Shown one piece after another: positions 1 to 9,773 of a DNA stretch of 64,000 nucleotides; positions within the stretch are counted from its first letter, which is position 1, and each line of letters starts with the position of its first letter. The translations under genes and the position numbers were made by a program. Where the stretch lies: contig MTOV01000015.1 of NCBI GenBank assembly GCA_002011815.1, positions 65,405 to 129,404 on the forward strand. The letters run 5' to 3'. The notes under the pieces are model-generated. The model made no database searches and was not told where the DNA came from. It saw only the letters and a list, made by a program, of their open reading frames with translations. Source of the DNA: Nitrospirae bacterium JdFR-86. GTDB lineage: Bacteria; Nitrospirota; Thermodesulfovibrionia; Thermodesulfovibrionales; JdFR-86.

Positions 1-203
1 AGGGGAGAGAGCACGTTTTCAAAATGTAGGACTTTTATAGAAAGTTGTTCAAGGAGCTTGGTTTCGCCGCCAGTGTTTTGCTTCATGAACTGTGCAAAGA
101 GCACTCTGAGGCCTCTGCTTTTTGCCCTTATGGCAAGACCTACGGCAGATGTAGTCTTTCCTTTTCCGTCTCCAGTGTATATATGGATAAGACCTTTTTT
201 CAT
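1..203 (-). CDS. cobO: Cob(I)alamin/corrinoid adenosyltransferase, CobA/CobO/BtuR type (partial, runs off window start)
   Basis: Reverse-strand translation from ATG at 203: MKKGLIHIYTGDGKGKTTSAVGLAIRAKSRGLRVLFAQFMKQNTGGETKLLEQL; P-loop GDGKGKTT typical of CobA/BtuR. Not in ORF track because it is truncated. Confidence 0.9.
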   Translation of the reverse strand, partial: MKKGLIHIYTGDGKGKTTSAVGLAIRAKSRGLRVLFAQFMKQNTGGETKLLEQLSIKVLHFENVLSP

Positions 204-219
204 GGGAGGTATTAAACCA

Positions 220-294
220 TGGAGCGGGCGACGGGATTCGAACCCGCGACCTGGAGCTTGGGAAGCTCCCACTCTACCACTGAGTTACGCCCGC
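220..294 (-). tRNA. tRNA-Gly (anticodon CCC)
   Basis: Reverse complement starts GCGGGCGUAACUCA, has anticodon arm GGAGC-UUCCCAA-GCUCC, T-arm GGGUUCGAAUCCCG, and encoded CCA end. Confidence 0.93.
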
Positions 295-300
295 ATGTCC

Positions 301-735
301 TCAGTAGTTCTTCTCGTTGTCCTGATTTACGTAGAAGTTGGCTCCTTCCACTGCTGTGCCGCTTTTTCCAGTGGCGTTTGCTATGAAACCGGTCGTAGCG
401 TTATCAACGACTGTATAGTTTATTGCATAGTTGAATCTCAGGTTTGCATCATCGCCTGGTTTAAACCCGGGAAGATATGCCTGAATAGCGGCTATTCCGT
501 CCAGTGTGCCGCTTGCTGTTGCATCCCCGGGGGCGTATTCTCCGTACTCTGCGTAGTACTGTTCCTGAAGAAGCCTTAATGCTTCAAGGTTTGCCTTTGC
601 CTCTGCATGCATGGCCTTTGCCCTCTGCCCAAGAAAAAGAGGCACTGCAATACCTGCAAGTATTCCTAAAATAAGAATGACAATTAAAAGCTCCACGAGT
701 GTAAAACCTGAACGGTCAGTAGGTGAAAGCTTCAC
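301..735 (-). CDS. Type IV prepilin-like protein (N-methylation domain)
   Basis: RSGFTLVELLIVILILGILAGIAVPLF, class III signal/prepilin motif. Confidence 0.9.
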   Translation of the reverse strand: MKLSPTDRSGFTLVELLIVILILGILAGIAVPLFLGQRAKAMHAEAKANLEALRLLQEQYYAEYGEYAPGDATASGTLDGIAAIQAYLPGFKPGDDANLRFNYAINYTVVDNATTGFIANATGKSGTAVEGANFYVNQDNEKNY

Positions 736-808
736 GCTTCTGTCACCTCCTTTATAAGGGATTGCCTTCTAAAGCATAACATAACATTGCGTTGTTTGAC
801 TACACTGG

Positions 809-3610
809 TTAAACTTTCGGCTTTTTTACCGCGATATATATAATCGTCAATGCCGTTAAAAACAGACTCAATGTCATGAAAAACAGTATCTTGTGCGGGC
901 GGTATCGAAAGATAACTGAATGCTTACCTTGAGGGACTACGATACCTCTTAATAAGCCGTTGACTTCGTATATCCTGGTTTCTTTGCCGTCTATAAACGC
1001 TTTCCAGCCGGGGTAATACTGGTCTGAAAGCACCACAAACCCCTCATCAGGAAAATCAGCGCTTATAACAATTTCATTCAAGCCATACTTTTTTATTGAG
1101 ACTTTGCCCTTTGAAAACTTTTTCCTTCGGATTTCGTCTATGTCATTTTTGTAGATTATAGCCTGGTCTTTGAGATTAATTTCCAGAAAGTCGAGTTTTC
1201 TTTTTGCTTCGTAAAAGTCATTGACTGGTATCAGTTCTGCTATAGACCATGCCCTTGGGAGGTAGTTTTTATTCAGGTAGACGTTATAATCTTCGGTCTC
1301 TGAAATCTTTTTGTAGATAAAGTCTTCATCCTTAACGTGAGTGTTAAGGATAGGGGGATTATAATGCTCGAATTTCTCCATGGAGAGGTCTTTTATCTCT
1401 ACAGGGCGTTCTGGAATAGTGATGATGAACACCGTGTATGTATCGCTTTTGTCTATTTTTATTACCTGATGAAAGTCTCTGTATTGCTTTTCCAGCCAAT
1501 CAGCGGGAATCAGCAGTTTGCTGTCGAGGTCTCTTAGGGCTGATATTTTGTTTACTTCAGAGGCTGGATAGAGATACACGCCTAAATATCCTTCTGCACC
1601 TTCAGGTGCTTTAGCCTTAAAGGATATGGCATAAGCTCCTTTAGCGAGATTAAGTGTTTTGTAGATGAGTCCGATATCTTTTCCGCCTGGCGAAAAGAGT
1701 ATGTATGTGTCTTTGTGTTTTTTGGCACTTCTTGACGGTGTCCAGTCGAGGCTGGGCATCTTGGTGCGGCTTGGAGCAGAAGCACTTGCTTTTACATCAT
1801 CGACATTTAGATTCATTTCCTTTGAGATTTTCAGGTATTTGCCCCCGAGCATACTCAGAATAACGTTGTTGTTTATAAGGTAGTCCCATGAGATAGAACC
1901 CAACCCTGCAAGCCACAGGTTTAAGATATCGCCGTATTTTTCCAAGAAAAGCGGGTCGTATCCGGTGAGGGAGCTTGTTTTACATGTCAGGTTGGCTGTG
2001 GGATTGTATTTGCTTACTTCCCACCAAAGTTCCCGGGGAATGATGTTGGCTATTCTGTAAATCTCCTTGTCTGTTTCCGTAAACTTATAATACGGTTCAG
2101 AACTGCAAAGGTTTGCCGCCTCAGAGAGTTTTGGACCTGTTGTCTTCTGGAGACCACCCAGTGAAAAAAGCTCTAAAAATATCAAGACTAAAAGAAGATA
2201 TATCATCGCCGGTCTTTTAAATTTTTCGTATACATATGTCCAGAACAGATAGAGGAACATCAGAACCAGAGGTATATATACGAATTTGTTTTCGATACTT
2301 AAGGCTTTATCTGCGAGATAAGGGTTTTGATACCCTCTGGACAGCAAGTGACTTATTAAGGTTTTTTTAAGCTCAAGAGACTGAAATGACAGAACAAGAC
2401 CCGTTGCCAGCAGAATCGCTGATATAAGACCGAATGAAACGTATTTGATATAGTCCTTTTGTTTTTCGTAAAGCAGTCTTTCGATGCCAAAACCAGAGAG
2501 GACGGAGACAGCAAAGGTAAATTCAAATATGTTTCTTCCGTGAGCCCGAATCTTATTGAATACAGGCACATGGTAAAGAAGCCTGTAAACAGGGTTGTCC
2601 CCGCCAAGTGAGAGAAAGATTCCAATGAGCCCTACAATCCCCCAGAATTTGATATGGGAATTAATCTTTCTTCCGGTGGTAAAAATCACTACGGATAATA
2701 CTAGAGGCAGAATTCCTATGAGTATCGACATGCCGCTTTCTGGTGACCAGCCTTCAAACAAACGCGGGAAGATAAGGGACGAGAGCATTTCCCAATAGAC
2801 ATGATATCCTGTGAAGTATTCGTATCCGAGGTAGAGTTTTCTGGCACGCATCCATGAAAGGGAGAAGAGTTCCGTGGTTGCCAGTATTTGAGGCAGGGCA
2901 ATAAAGATTCCAAGGAGTATCCCTGAAACCCCAAGGATAAAAAACCTTCCTCTATGCGGGCTCTCAGGTTTAATGCTGTAAAATATCAGAAAGAATCCGG
3001 CAACGAGGTATGTATAAACACATATCTGGAAATTGCCTGCAAACACCTGCACTGCAATGGCAAGTGCGAGTAGAAGAGAGTATCTCAGTTCCAGTGTTCT
3101 TCTTAGCTTTTCGAAAAAATACATGATTAAAGGGAGGTACACTGCTGAATTCACTATTGCCGTGTGGTCTTTGTTCGTTGCAAGGAAGCCTGAGAAGCCG
3201 AATACAATGCCTGCTGTAAAAGCAGGAAACTTTTTTATCCCTATGAGTCGCACGTAAAGGAAGGTGAAGAATCCTGCAAGGGCAAAATGTAAGATATAGT
3301 TTAGGTTATAGGCTAAAGGGGCATTCAGGATAGAGTAAAGGATAAGGTTTGGCGGATAAAGTGTGCCGTATTGTATTTCGCTGAAAAACGGCATTCCTGC
3401 AAACTCGTAAGGATTCCAAAAGGGAAAGTTGAGGCTTTTCAGTGCGGATGAGTAAAGGTGTTTTACCGAATAGTTTTGAGCCAAGGCGTCATTGTATGGC
3501 GCAAGAAGAATACCTTCTGTGAATGCCCTGTAATTAAAAAAACAGGAGACGAAAAGGAAGAGCAAAAAATATTTTAAATTGCTGTCAAGAAATTTCTTGA
3601 GTGCCCCCAT
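809..3610 (-). CDS. YfhO family GT-C-like membrane protein
   Basis: 933-aa polytopic protein with YfhO-like features (FPFWNPYEFAGMPF, RAHGRNIFEFTFAVSVLSGFG, C-terminal YYPGWKAFIDGKETRIYEVNGLLRGIVVPQGKHSVIFRYRP). Confidence 0.85.
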   Translation of the reverse strand: MGALKKFLDSNLKYFLLFLFVSCFFNYRAFTEGILLAPYNDALAQNYSVKHLYSSALKSLNFPFWNPYEFAGMPFFSEIQYGTLYPPNLILYSILNAPLAYNLNYILHFALAGFFTFLYVRLIGIKKFPAFTAGIVFGFSGFLATNKDHTAIVNSAVYLPLIMYFFEKLRRTLELRYSLLLALAIAVQVFAGNFQICVYTYLVAGFFLIFYSIKPESPHRGRFFILGVSGILLGIFIALPQILATTELFSLSWMRARKLYLGYEYFTGYHVYWEMLSSLIFPRLFEGWSPESGMSILIGILPLVLSVVIFTTGRKINSHIKFWGIVGLIGIFLSLGGDNPVYRLLYHVPVFNKIRAHGRNIFEFTFAVSVLSGFGIERLLYEKQKDYIKYVSFGLISAILLATGLVLSFQSLELKKTLISHLLSRGYQNPYLADKALSIENKFVYIPLVLMFLYLFWTYVYEKFKRPAMIYLLLVLIFLELFSLGGLQKTTGPKLSEAANLCSSEPYYKFTETDKEIYRIANIIPRELWWEVSKYNPTANLTCKTSSLTGYDPLFLEKYGDILNLWLAGLGSISWDYLINNNVILSMLGGKYLKISKEMNLNVDDVKASASAPSRTKMPSLDWTPSRSAKKHKDTYILFSPGGKDIGLIYKTLNLAKGAYAISFKAKAPEGAEGYLGVYLYPASEVNKISALRDLDSKLLIPADWLEKQYRDFHQVIKIDKSDTYTVFIITIPERPVEIKDLSMEKFEHYNPPILNTHVKDEDFIYKKISETEDYNVYLNKNYLPRAWSIAELIPVNDFYEAKRKLDFLEINLKDQAIIYKNDIDEIRRKKFSKGKVSIKKYGLNEIVISADFPDEGFVVLSDQYYPGWKAFIDGKETRIYEVNGLLRGIVVPQGKHSVIFRYRPHKILFFMTLSLFLTALTIIYIAVKKPKV

Positions 3611-3622
3611 GTATTTTTTGCC

Positions 3623-5278
3623 TTATTTTTGACTTTTTATTATTTCGATGAGCTTTAAAAAGTCGGCTAATTCTTCTTTGTATTCGCCTTCAATGTCGAG
3701 TTTTCTTGCTGTCTTTAGATGGATTTCTGCCTTCTCCCATTTTTGCTGTCTCAGGTAGCAGATGCCGAGATAATAATGCGGTAATAAGAAATTCCGGGTG
3801 TTTTCAATGGCTTTTTCAAAATAACCAATTGCTTTGTTAAGAAACAGTTTTTTCTTTGTTTTTTTGCTTTTGGCAGAATTAAACAGGTCGTAATACATAA
3901 GACCCAGATTGTAATAAGCGGCTGCCTCACCCTTAGCCGTTTTGATAACGTTTAAGATTTCTTTTTCAGCGACCTCAGGGGTTTCAGCACCGGCAGATGC
4001 AAACAGAAGCATGACAGACAGTATCTCTTCTGTTGTGAGGTTTCTCTGTTTCAATGCTTTGAGAAGTTCTTCTTTGCCTTTTTCTTTAATGCCTTTTTTC
4101 AGAAGGACTGCTCCGTAATTCAGGTGGGCGAGGGCAAAGTCAGGGTTTTTCTCTGCTGTGTCTTTCCATATTGCTATTTCGTCTTTCCAAACAACAGTTC
4201 TGTTGTATGTGCCGATGCCGTAGATTATGAAGACTGGCATGAGACAGGCAAACAGGATTTTCGGGTTTTTTATCCTTTTTAAGACTGCTCCAATCAGAAG
4301 ACAGAAACCTGCTGAAGGCAGATAAAGGAAGCGTTCTCCTATAACTCCCCCGGTGGATAAGGTGGCTAATAACGACAGTATTAGCGTGAGTATAATCCAT
4401 GCTGTCAGGAAGCCTTCGAGTCTTTTGCCTTCAGAGTAAAGAACGCCTCCAATGACAAGAGGGATTAAGGAGAATATGAAGTAAAAGGGACTGTCTGATA
4501 TATACGGCATCATGTTCAGGTTAAAGGGCACTGCGAGTTTTTGCATGCTGTAGCCGAAGCTGACGAACAGACTGTAAAAACTTTGCGGGTATAAGTCTGA
4601 TAGTGAGAGAGCTTTATCTGTGTCGTGAGGGAAAAGATAATAGACAACGACTACTATGATGTATGCACAGACTGCCCGGAGCAAACGGTTTTTATTGAAT
4701 CCGCCGACTGCTTCATATATTAGCAGGATGCCGATAAATGAAAGAGCGTTCTGCTTGCTTAAGACTGAAAGGAGAAAGAGCAGACCGCTTAAGATAATAA
4801 CGAGGGTTCGGCCACTTTTTCTGTAGTGGAGGTAAAGTATGAAGGCAGGGATAAAGAACACGGTCTGAAGTAGCTCTGCCCTTGCCGACACCCATGCCAC
4901 TGCTTCTGTATGGATGGGATGAAGAGCAAACAGCAAGGCTGAAAAAAAAGACGCTCCAGTGTTTTCAAGCAGGTAAATGCCCAGAAAAAACACTAGGACT
5001 GAACAGATACTGTGAAGCAAGATGTTTGTCAGATGAAACCCTGCGGGCTTTACGCCCCATAGCTGCTCGTCAAGAAACATTGAGATGTCGAAGAGAGGTC
5101 TGTAATATTTGGCTTCAGAAGCAGGAGAATAAATATTTCCGGACAGCGTTGTAATCTGATTGATATTGTCCCATACAAAACCGCCTGTGAGTGCTGGTAT
5201 ATAGACTATGAAAGCCACAAGGAATACTACTGCGGACAAAAGAATCCTTGATGATGTAATGTTCTTGAAGTTCATCAA
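3623..5278 (-). CDS. GT-C (O-mannosyltransferase/TMTC-like) membrane protein with C-terminal TPR repeats
   Basis: Polytopic N-terminus with LTNILLHSICSVLVFFLG...LLFALHPIHTEAVAWVSARAELL; TPR-like C-terminus. Confidence 0.8.
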   Translation of the reverse strand: MMNFKNITSSRILLSAVVFLVAFIVYIPALTGGFVWDNINQITTLSGNIYSPASEAKYYRPLFDISMFLDEQLWGVKPAGFHLTNILLHSICSVLVFFLGIYLLENTGASFFSALLFALHPIHTEAVAWVSARAELLQTVFFIPAFILYLHYRKSGRTLVIILSGLLFLLSVLSKQNALSFIGILLIYEAVGGFNKNRLLRAVCAYIIVVVVYYLFPHDTDKALSLSDLYPQSFYSLFVSFGYSMQKLAVPFNLNMMPYISDSPFYFIFSLIPLVIGGVLYSEGKRLEGFLTAWIILTLILSLLATLSTGGVIGERFLYLPSAGFCLLIGAVLKRIKNPKILFACLMPVFIIYGIGTYNRTVVWKDEIAIWKDTAEKNPDFALAHLNYGAVLLKKGIKEKGKEELLKALKQRNLTTEEILSVMLLFASAGAETPEVAEKEILNVIKTAKGEAAAYYNLGLMYYDLFNSAKSKKTKKKLFLNKAIGYFEKAIENTRNFLLPHYYLGICYLRQQKWEKAEIHLKTARKLDIEGEYKEELADFLKLIEIIKSQK

Positions 5279-6487
5279 TTACCTCGACTTTTTTAAGTAT
5301 TCACGCACGAAGATGTAGCCTGCCAGTGCAGAAAATATCATCTGGAGTCCAAAGAAGGTAAAGAATAGGGCGGTGATTACTTTTCTCGTCTCGAAGTAAT
5401 ATCCAAATCCCTGCTTTACCCAAGAAATAACTGAATCTACACTTATACCTGCTCCGATGATGAATGAGACGACTCCGGCACATAACAGATATTTAAGGGT
5501 GCGAAGATTCAGTGCTTTTACCAGCCGGTCTTCTTTTTTGAATTTATGTCTGATTGCGTAAAGGTCTACGATAATACCGTTTATCATCAATTGAAAGCCT
5601 ATTATAAAGGACATGACTCCGAATATAAAGGAGTGTATATCGAGCCTGACGCCGAAAGCCTCAAAAGGTTTTCTGAATGTCAGCGCACTTATTACCATGC
5701 CGAGCAACAGGAGCACAGCACCGGGCAGGAAGAAGGTGACCAGAGGGTTGTAAAGTATAAGCAGTCCGAGTATGGTTTTAATAATGACGAAGCCGTCTTT
5801 AAACGGTTTTAGCTTAGATACGCCGGCTCTTTCATTGTAGTTAATTCCGAGTTCTCTTATGCTTGAGCCCATACGGGATGCCTTGACGACTATTTCCGCT
5901 TCAACTGCAAAATCCCTTGATTCTATATCGAGTTTTTCTATCAGTTCTCTTTTAAGTCCGTAAAGACCTGACAGCGGGTCTGTGCCTTTAAAACCGCTCA
6001 GCAGTCTGATAAAGGAAGAGATTAGTTTGTTTCCGAGGAGGTTCAACAGCCGTATGTTTTTGCTGTCTCTGCGGGTAAGCACCATGTCCACGGTGTCGAG
6101 TTCTCTGCTTATCCTTGGTATCTCTTCAGCCGGATAGGTGTTGTCAGCATCCATGAAGATTATCTTTCTTCCTTTCGCATTGCGGATGCCTGTGATTATG
6201 GCTGCTCCTTTTCCCATGTTCTTGCGGTGGCTGATGACCTTGCAGGGAAAGCTGCGGGCTATAGATGCTGTATTGTCTGTAGAGCCGTCATCCACGACCA
6301 GAATCTCGAATCTTTCCTTGGCTTCCGGCAGGACTTTCAGAATGCTTTGCAGGGTCAGGGGCAGACCTTCTTCTTCGTTATATGCAGGCAGTATGATTGA
6401 CGTATCTACTGTCTCGTCATTCATGACCGGACTGTTGTATTCTACATGATTAAGAGTCTTAAATGAAGTTGACCTCTTTGATTGCAC
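5279..6487 (-). CDS. Glycosyltransferase family 2 (dolichol-phosphate-sugar synthase-like) with C-terminal TM region
   Basis: TSIILPAYNEEEGLPLTLQSIL...ILVVDDGSTDNTASIA...FMDADNTYPAEEIPRI. True start may be the internal ATG at MNDETVD. Confidence 0.88.
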   Translation of the reverse strand: MQSKRSTSFKTLNHVEYNSPVMNDETVDTSIILPAYNEEEGLPLTLQSILKVLPEAKERFEILVVDDGSTDNTASIARSFPCKVISHRKNMGKGAAIITGIRNAKGRKIIFMDADNTYPAEEIPRISRELDTVDMVLTRRDSKNIRLLNLLGNKLISSFIRLLSGFKGTDPLSGLYGLKRELIEKLDIESRDFAVEAEIVVKASRMGSSIRELGINYNERAGVSKLKPFKDGFVIIKTILGLLILYNPLVTFFLPGAVLLLLGMVISALTFRKPFEAFGVRLDIHSFIFGVMSFIIGFQLMINGIIVDLYAIRHKFKKEDRLVKALNLRTLKYLLCAGVVSFIIGAGISVDSVISWVKQGFGYYFETRKVITALFFTFFGLQMIFSALAGYIFVREYLKKSR

Positions 6488-8717
6488 CGTTTATAACCTC
6501 TTCTTCTGTGATGGTTATCTCTATGGTTTTGCCATTACTCTGAATGCGGTAGGGTGCCTGAGCACCGGTCTCGTAAGGGTTGCCTTCGGTAGAGTAAGGA
6601 AGATAGAACTCAAAGTATCCTTCATTGTTGCTCTGTGTGCGCATGTGGTATTCGAACCTGCGGTTTCTGTTGGTAAGCACAGGGACTTTTGCAGAGACTT
6701 CGGTGTTTGGAGTCGTCCTGCCGTGAATTTTCACTCCCTCTACGAACTCGAATATTTTTACGAGGCTGAACTTTGCTCTATTAGTCGTCTCGAGCGTTGA
6801 GTCGTGTTTTGATTCGTAAACAAGGCGGAAATGCCCCAGTGCCTCCACATTAAAGCCTTCGATGTTTGCAGCTGAGCCGTTAAGATAGAAGAGCCTTGAG
6901 CCCATGGCTGAAAAGTATTTCTTGTTGACTTTTCCGGCGTCCACACCTGACTGAAGGAGGAAGTCTTCTTTTGGAATGCCGAGGTAATGAAGGTATGTCA
7001 GCAGGTTCTGTTCACCGGTAAGAATGAATCTGACACCCAGACGGCGGCATAATTTTACTGCCTTTTCCTCGTCATCTTCAACGAAGAATCTGGCTGAGTT
7101 GAACACGCCTTCACGGTGTGTCTTTCCCCAGCCAAATGGGTTGGCAATGTTTGGTCTTTCTGCAAAGAAGTTTAAGTAATGTCCGAAACTCCATGGTGCC
7201 ATCACCCCGTATTGAGGTTTTTCCCATGGCTCTGTCAGAAAATCCGTTTTTGGCGTGTTGTCCCTTATCCACAGCAGGGAGTCGAATACCTCCCCCAGAC
7301 TCCTGATAGAGGTGCTGGGGTAGAGTCTCTCGGACTTTGAAAAAAGGTCAACAGAGGGATATGCCAGGCCAATGATAACTCCAAATGCGATTACCAGGAC
7401 GACGGGTTTTAGTTTTTGAAGCAGGGGATGTCGCCTTTTGAAGAGATGTTTTGTGCCTCTTTCGAGGAGATTTGAAAGCGACAGGCTGAATACCGGCACC
7501 AGCAGAGGAATGAGTCTTATCTGTGTAAACGCCAGGACTGTTGCTGTCACGAGCCAGTAAGCGGTGATAATCGAGACAAAATCACGCTCTTTTTTAGCCC
7601 TGTAGATGCTCCAGAGGAGCAGCAGCGGCGTAAAGAGAAAAAGATAGGACGAGTCATGGATATAATCTTTGAGTCCGTATGACAGGATGGACTGCGTTTC
7701 TATAACAGTTGAAGCAATGGGGTCGCTTTTGAAAAGGAACATCCATGCGTTCTTTAGAGGTGTTAACCAAAGGACAGGCACTGCTAAAAGAATTACTCCA
7801 GCGATAAGGTAGATGAAAAACCTTACAGATATGCCTCTTTTGACTATAAGAGAGGCTATCATCCAGAAGATATATATCCCAGCAGAGAGACAGAGTGTCA
7901 GTGTGGGCTGAAAGAGTGAAAGAGGCGAGACCTCAAAAGAGCCTATGCGTGCAAAATGCGATGTCATGGAAAGGGGAAAAGCCAGAACCCATGCCCATAG
8001 AAATGTCTTGCGGCTTGCCCTTGCCAGTGTCTCATCGTAATGTCTCCTGAACAGGTCAATGCATCCTTTAAGAAGGACAAATCCGAAGACAATAACAGGA
8101 AAAACATTTGCCACTGGCACGAATAAAAAGGACATAGCTATTGCCAGACCGCAGAGGAAGGCTGTGGATGCTTTTCTCAGACTGTATGCTCTTTCAAACA
8201 AGTAAAGGATTAACACAAGGAGGAAAGGCTCAAGCATGTGGTGGTCGACCCTGCCTACTCTTGAGGTATGGAGGAAGGCAGGATTCAGTGCAGTAAACAG
8301 TGCAGCCAGGAGTCCTGTTTCTTTGCCAAACCACCTGGAGCCGGCTATTGCTATCAGAGCTATGGTAAGAAGTCCAAGCAGAGGGGACACGATAACACTG
8401 ATTTTGCCTGCCTCATAAAGCGTTGGCTCATTACCTGCAAAAAACCGGGCTATGCTTGCAAGGAAAAAATCAAACCCCGGTGGCCATGCAATGTAAGCAC
8501 CGGTCGGATAGTTTACGTAGTAGTCAAACTCAAGGAGGCGGGGGTAATGAAGGGCAGTAAGCCATATCCTTCTTACATGATAATAAGGGTCTGTGCCGAA
8601 GAGCCTGATTTCCCTTTCGAAAACGACTCCGCTCCAGTTGAAGTAGCACAGGTAGAGGAATGCATAAAATACTGCAAACAGGATAAAATATGTTTTCCAG
8701 CTTTCTGAGTGTTTCAT
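6459..8717 (-). CDS. STT3/PglB/AglB-like oligosaccharyltransferase family membrane protein
   Basis: N-terminal LFGTDPYYHVRRIWLT (first acidic STT3 motif), LNPAFLHTSRVGRVDHHMLEPFLL, and PWEKPQYGVMAPWSFGHYLNFFAERPNIANPF in the WWDYG-equivalent position. Confidence 0.83.
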   Translation of the reverse strand: MKHSESWKTYFILFAVFYAFLYLCYFNWSGVVFEREIRLFGTDPYYHVRRIWLTALHYPRLLEFDYYVNYPTGAYIAWPPGFDFFLASIARFFAGNEPTLYEAGKISVIVSPLLGLLTIALIAIAGSRWFGKETGLLAALFTALNPAFLHTSRVGRVDHHMLEPFLLVLILYLFERAYSLRKASTAFLCGLAIAMSFLFVPVANVFPVIVFGFVLLKGCIDLFRRHYDETLARASRKTFLWAWVLAFPLSMTSHFARIGSFEVSPLSLFQPTLTLCLSAGIYIFWMIASLIVKRGISVRFFIYLIAGVILLAVPVLWLTPLKNAWMFLFKSDPIASTVIETQSILSYGLKDYIHDSSYLFLFTPLLLLWSIYRAKKERDFVSIITAYWLVTATVLAFTQIRLIPLLVPVFSLSLSNLLERGTKHLFKRRHPLLQKLKPVVLVIAFGVIIGLAYPSVDLFSKSERLYPSTSIRSLGEVFDSLLWIRDNTPKTDFLTEPWEKPQYGVMAPWSFGHYLNFFAERPNIANPFGWGKTHREGVFNSARFFVEDDEEKAVKLCRRLGVRFILTGEQNLLTYLHYLGIPKEDFLLQSGVDAGKVNKKYFSAMGSRLFYLNGSAANIEGFNVEALGHFRLVYESKHDSTLETTNRAKFSLVKIFEFVEGVKIHGRTTPNTEVSAKVPVLTNRNRRFEYHMRTQSNNEGYFEFYLPYSTEGNPYETGAQAPYRIQSNGKTIEITITEEEVINGAIKEVNFI

Positions 8718-8739
8718 GTTTTAGACAATTGGCGACTAC

Positions 8740-8777
8740 AATTAAAAAGGGGGTTATAGAAAACCCCCTTTTTAATT
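8740..8777 (-). terminator. Perfect inverted repeat / intrinsic terminator between pilin and glycosyltransferase genes
   Basis: aattaaaaaggggg-tt-atag-aa-ccccctttttaatt; GC-rich core with A/T tracts on both sides, directly after the pilin ORF on the minus strand. Confidence 0.75.
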
Positions 8778-8797
8778 ATTGTTTGTGCCGTTTCAAG

Positions 8798-9355
8798 TTA
8801 TCTGGCTGTTACTGTGGTGTTGAATATCTCCGAGCCTAATGTGGCTTTTGATGCATAAGCTCTTATCTCGATCGTCCTGCTTCCGGTGTTGGTTATCATG
8901 ACAGAGCCTTCGATAGCAGTGTTGCCGGTGTCGTCTCTCCTGAACAGATAGTTCTGCGCATTAAATGGACTTCTCTCGTTTTTGCCTATATGGTGATTGA
9001 TTATGTCGTTAATGACGTCGGCAATGGTGGTATAGGTATCATTACTAGCCTGGTTAAATATGGCGTTACATGTCTTTCCAGGGCCGGGATTAGCTGCCTC
9101 TACGCATATTTCCGTTCCGTCAGAGTCCAATACGATGTAAGGGTCACCTGCAACATACGCATCGAGCATGCTCTGAATCTCTGAAACAGCGCCTTTTGCA
9201 CCTGCCTCAACAGACCTGACCTTTGCTTTCTCTCTCTGTCCCAAAAATGCAGGGATTGCTATCGCTGCAAGTATTCCGATGATTGCAATAACGATCAGGA
9301 GCTCGATGAGTGTGAAACCTTTCTGGTCCCTTAGATTATTAACTGCCTTAAACAT
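8798..9355 (-). CDS. Type IV pilin / prepilin (major-pilin-like)
   Basis: MFKAVNNLRDQKGFTLIELLIVIAIIGILAAIAIPAFLGQREKAK, canonical type IV pilin N-terminus; own strong promoter. Confidence 0.93.
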   Translation of the reverse strand: MFKAVNNLRDQKGFTLIELLIVIAIIGILAAIAIPAFLGQREKAKVRSVEAGAKGAVSEIQSMLDAYVAGDPYIVLDSDGTEICVEAANPGPGKTCNAIFNQASNDTYTTIADVINDIINHHIGKNERSPFNAQNYLFRRDDTGNTAIEGSVMITNTGSRTIEIRAYASKATLGSEIFNTTVTAR

Positions 9356-9449
9356 TCTTTCCCTCCTTTTATTCTCAAAATATTAGGGCTGTCAGACCCT
9401 CTCTATTACACCCTGAGTTCTTACATCACCTCCTTCTCAATACTTCGAC

Positions 9450-9478
9450 AGTCTAACCGACTACCGCTAACTTGTCAA
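9450..9478 (-). promoter_or_regulatory. Sigma70-like promoter of pilin gene
   Basis: Minus strand TTGACA-17 nt-TAGACT; inverted repeat GAGAGcttaaaCTCTC abuts/overlaps the upstream side. Confidence 0.55.
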
Positions 9479-9773
9479 GAGAGCTTAAACTCTCACATCC
9501 GCTGTATTTATAAAGCAGCTTTTATGCCAGAAATTTAACCGAAAAAATTCAATAAATTCAAGGCTAAAAACTTGAGACATTGCATCTGTGTGACAAATTT
9601 TGTCAGTAGATGGTGTTTTTTGTCAGAATTTTGCGATTTTCTATGGGGTTTATCGGAAAACAGGATTGCTGCTTTTCGGATTTATTATATATTTAGTGAT
9701 TGTAGTATTTACATAATACAGTTGTGTGGTAAAATTTAGACCAGATTAAAAGGCTGACTTTGGAGGGGGATGT

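Noticed and set aside
58-579. 173-aa plus-strand ORF over cobO, tRNA-Gly and pilin
   Set aside because: Runs through a tRNA and two well-supported minus-strand genes.
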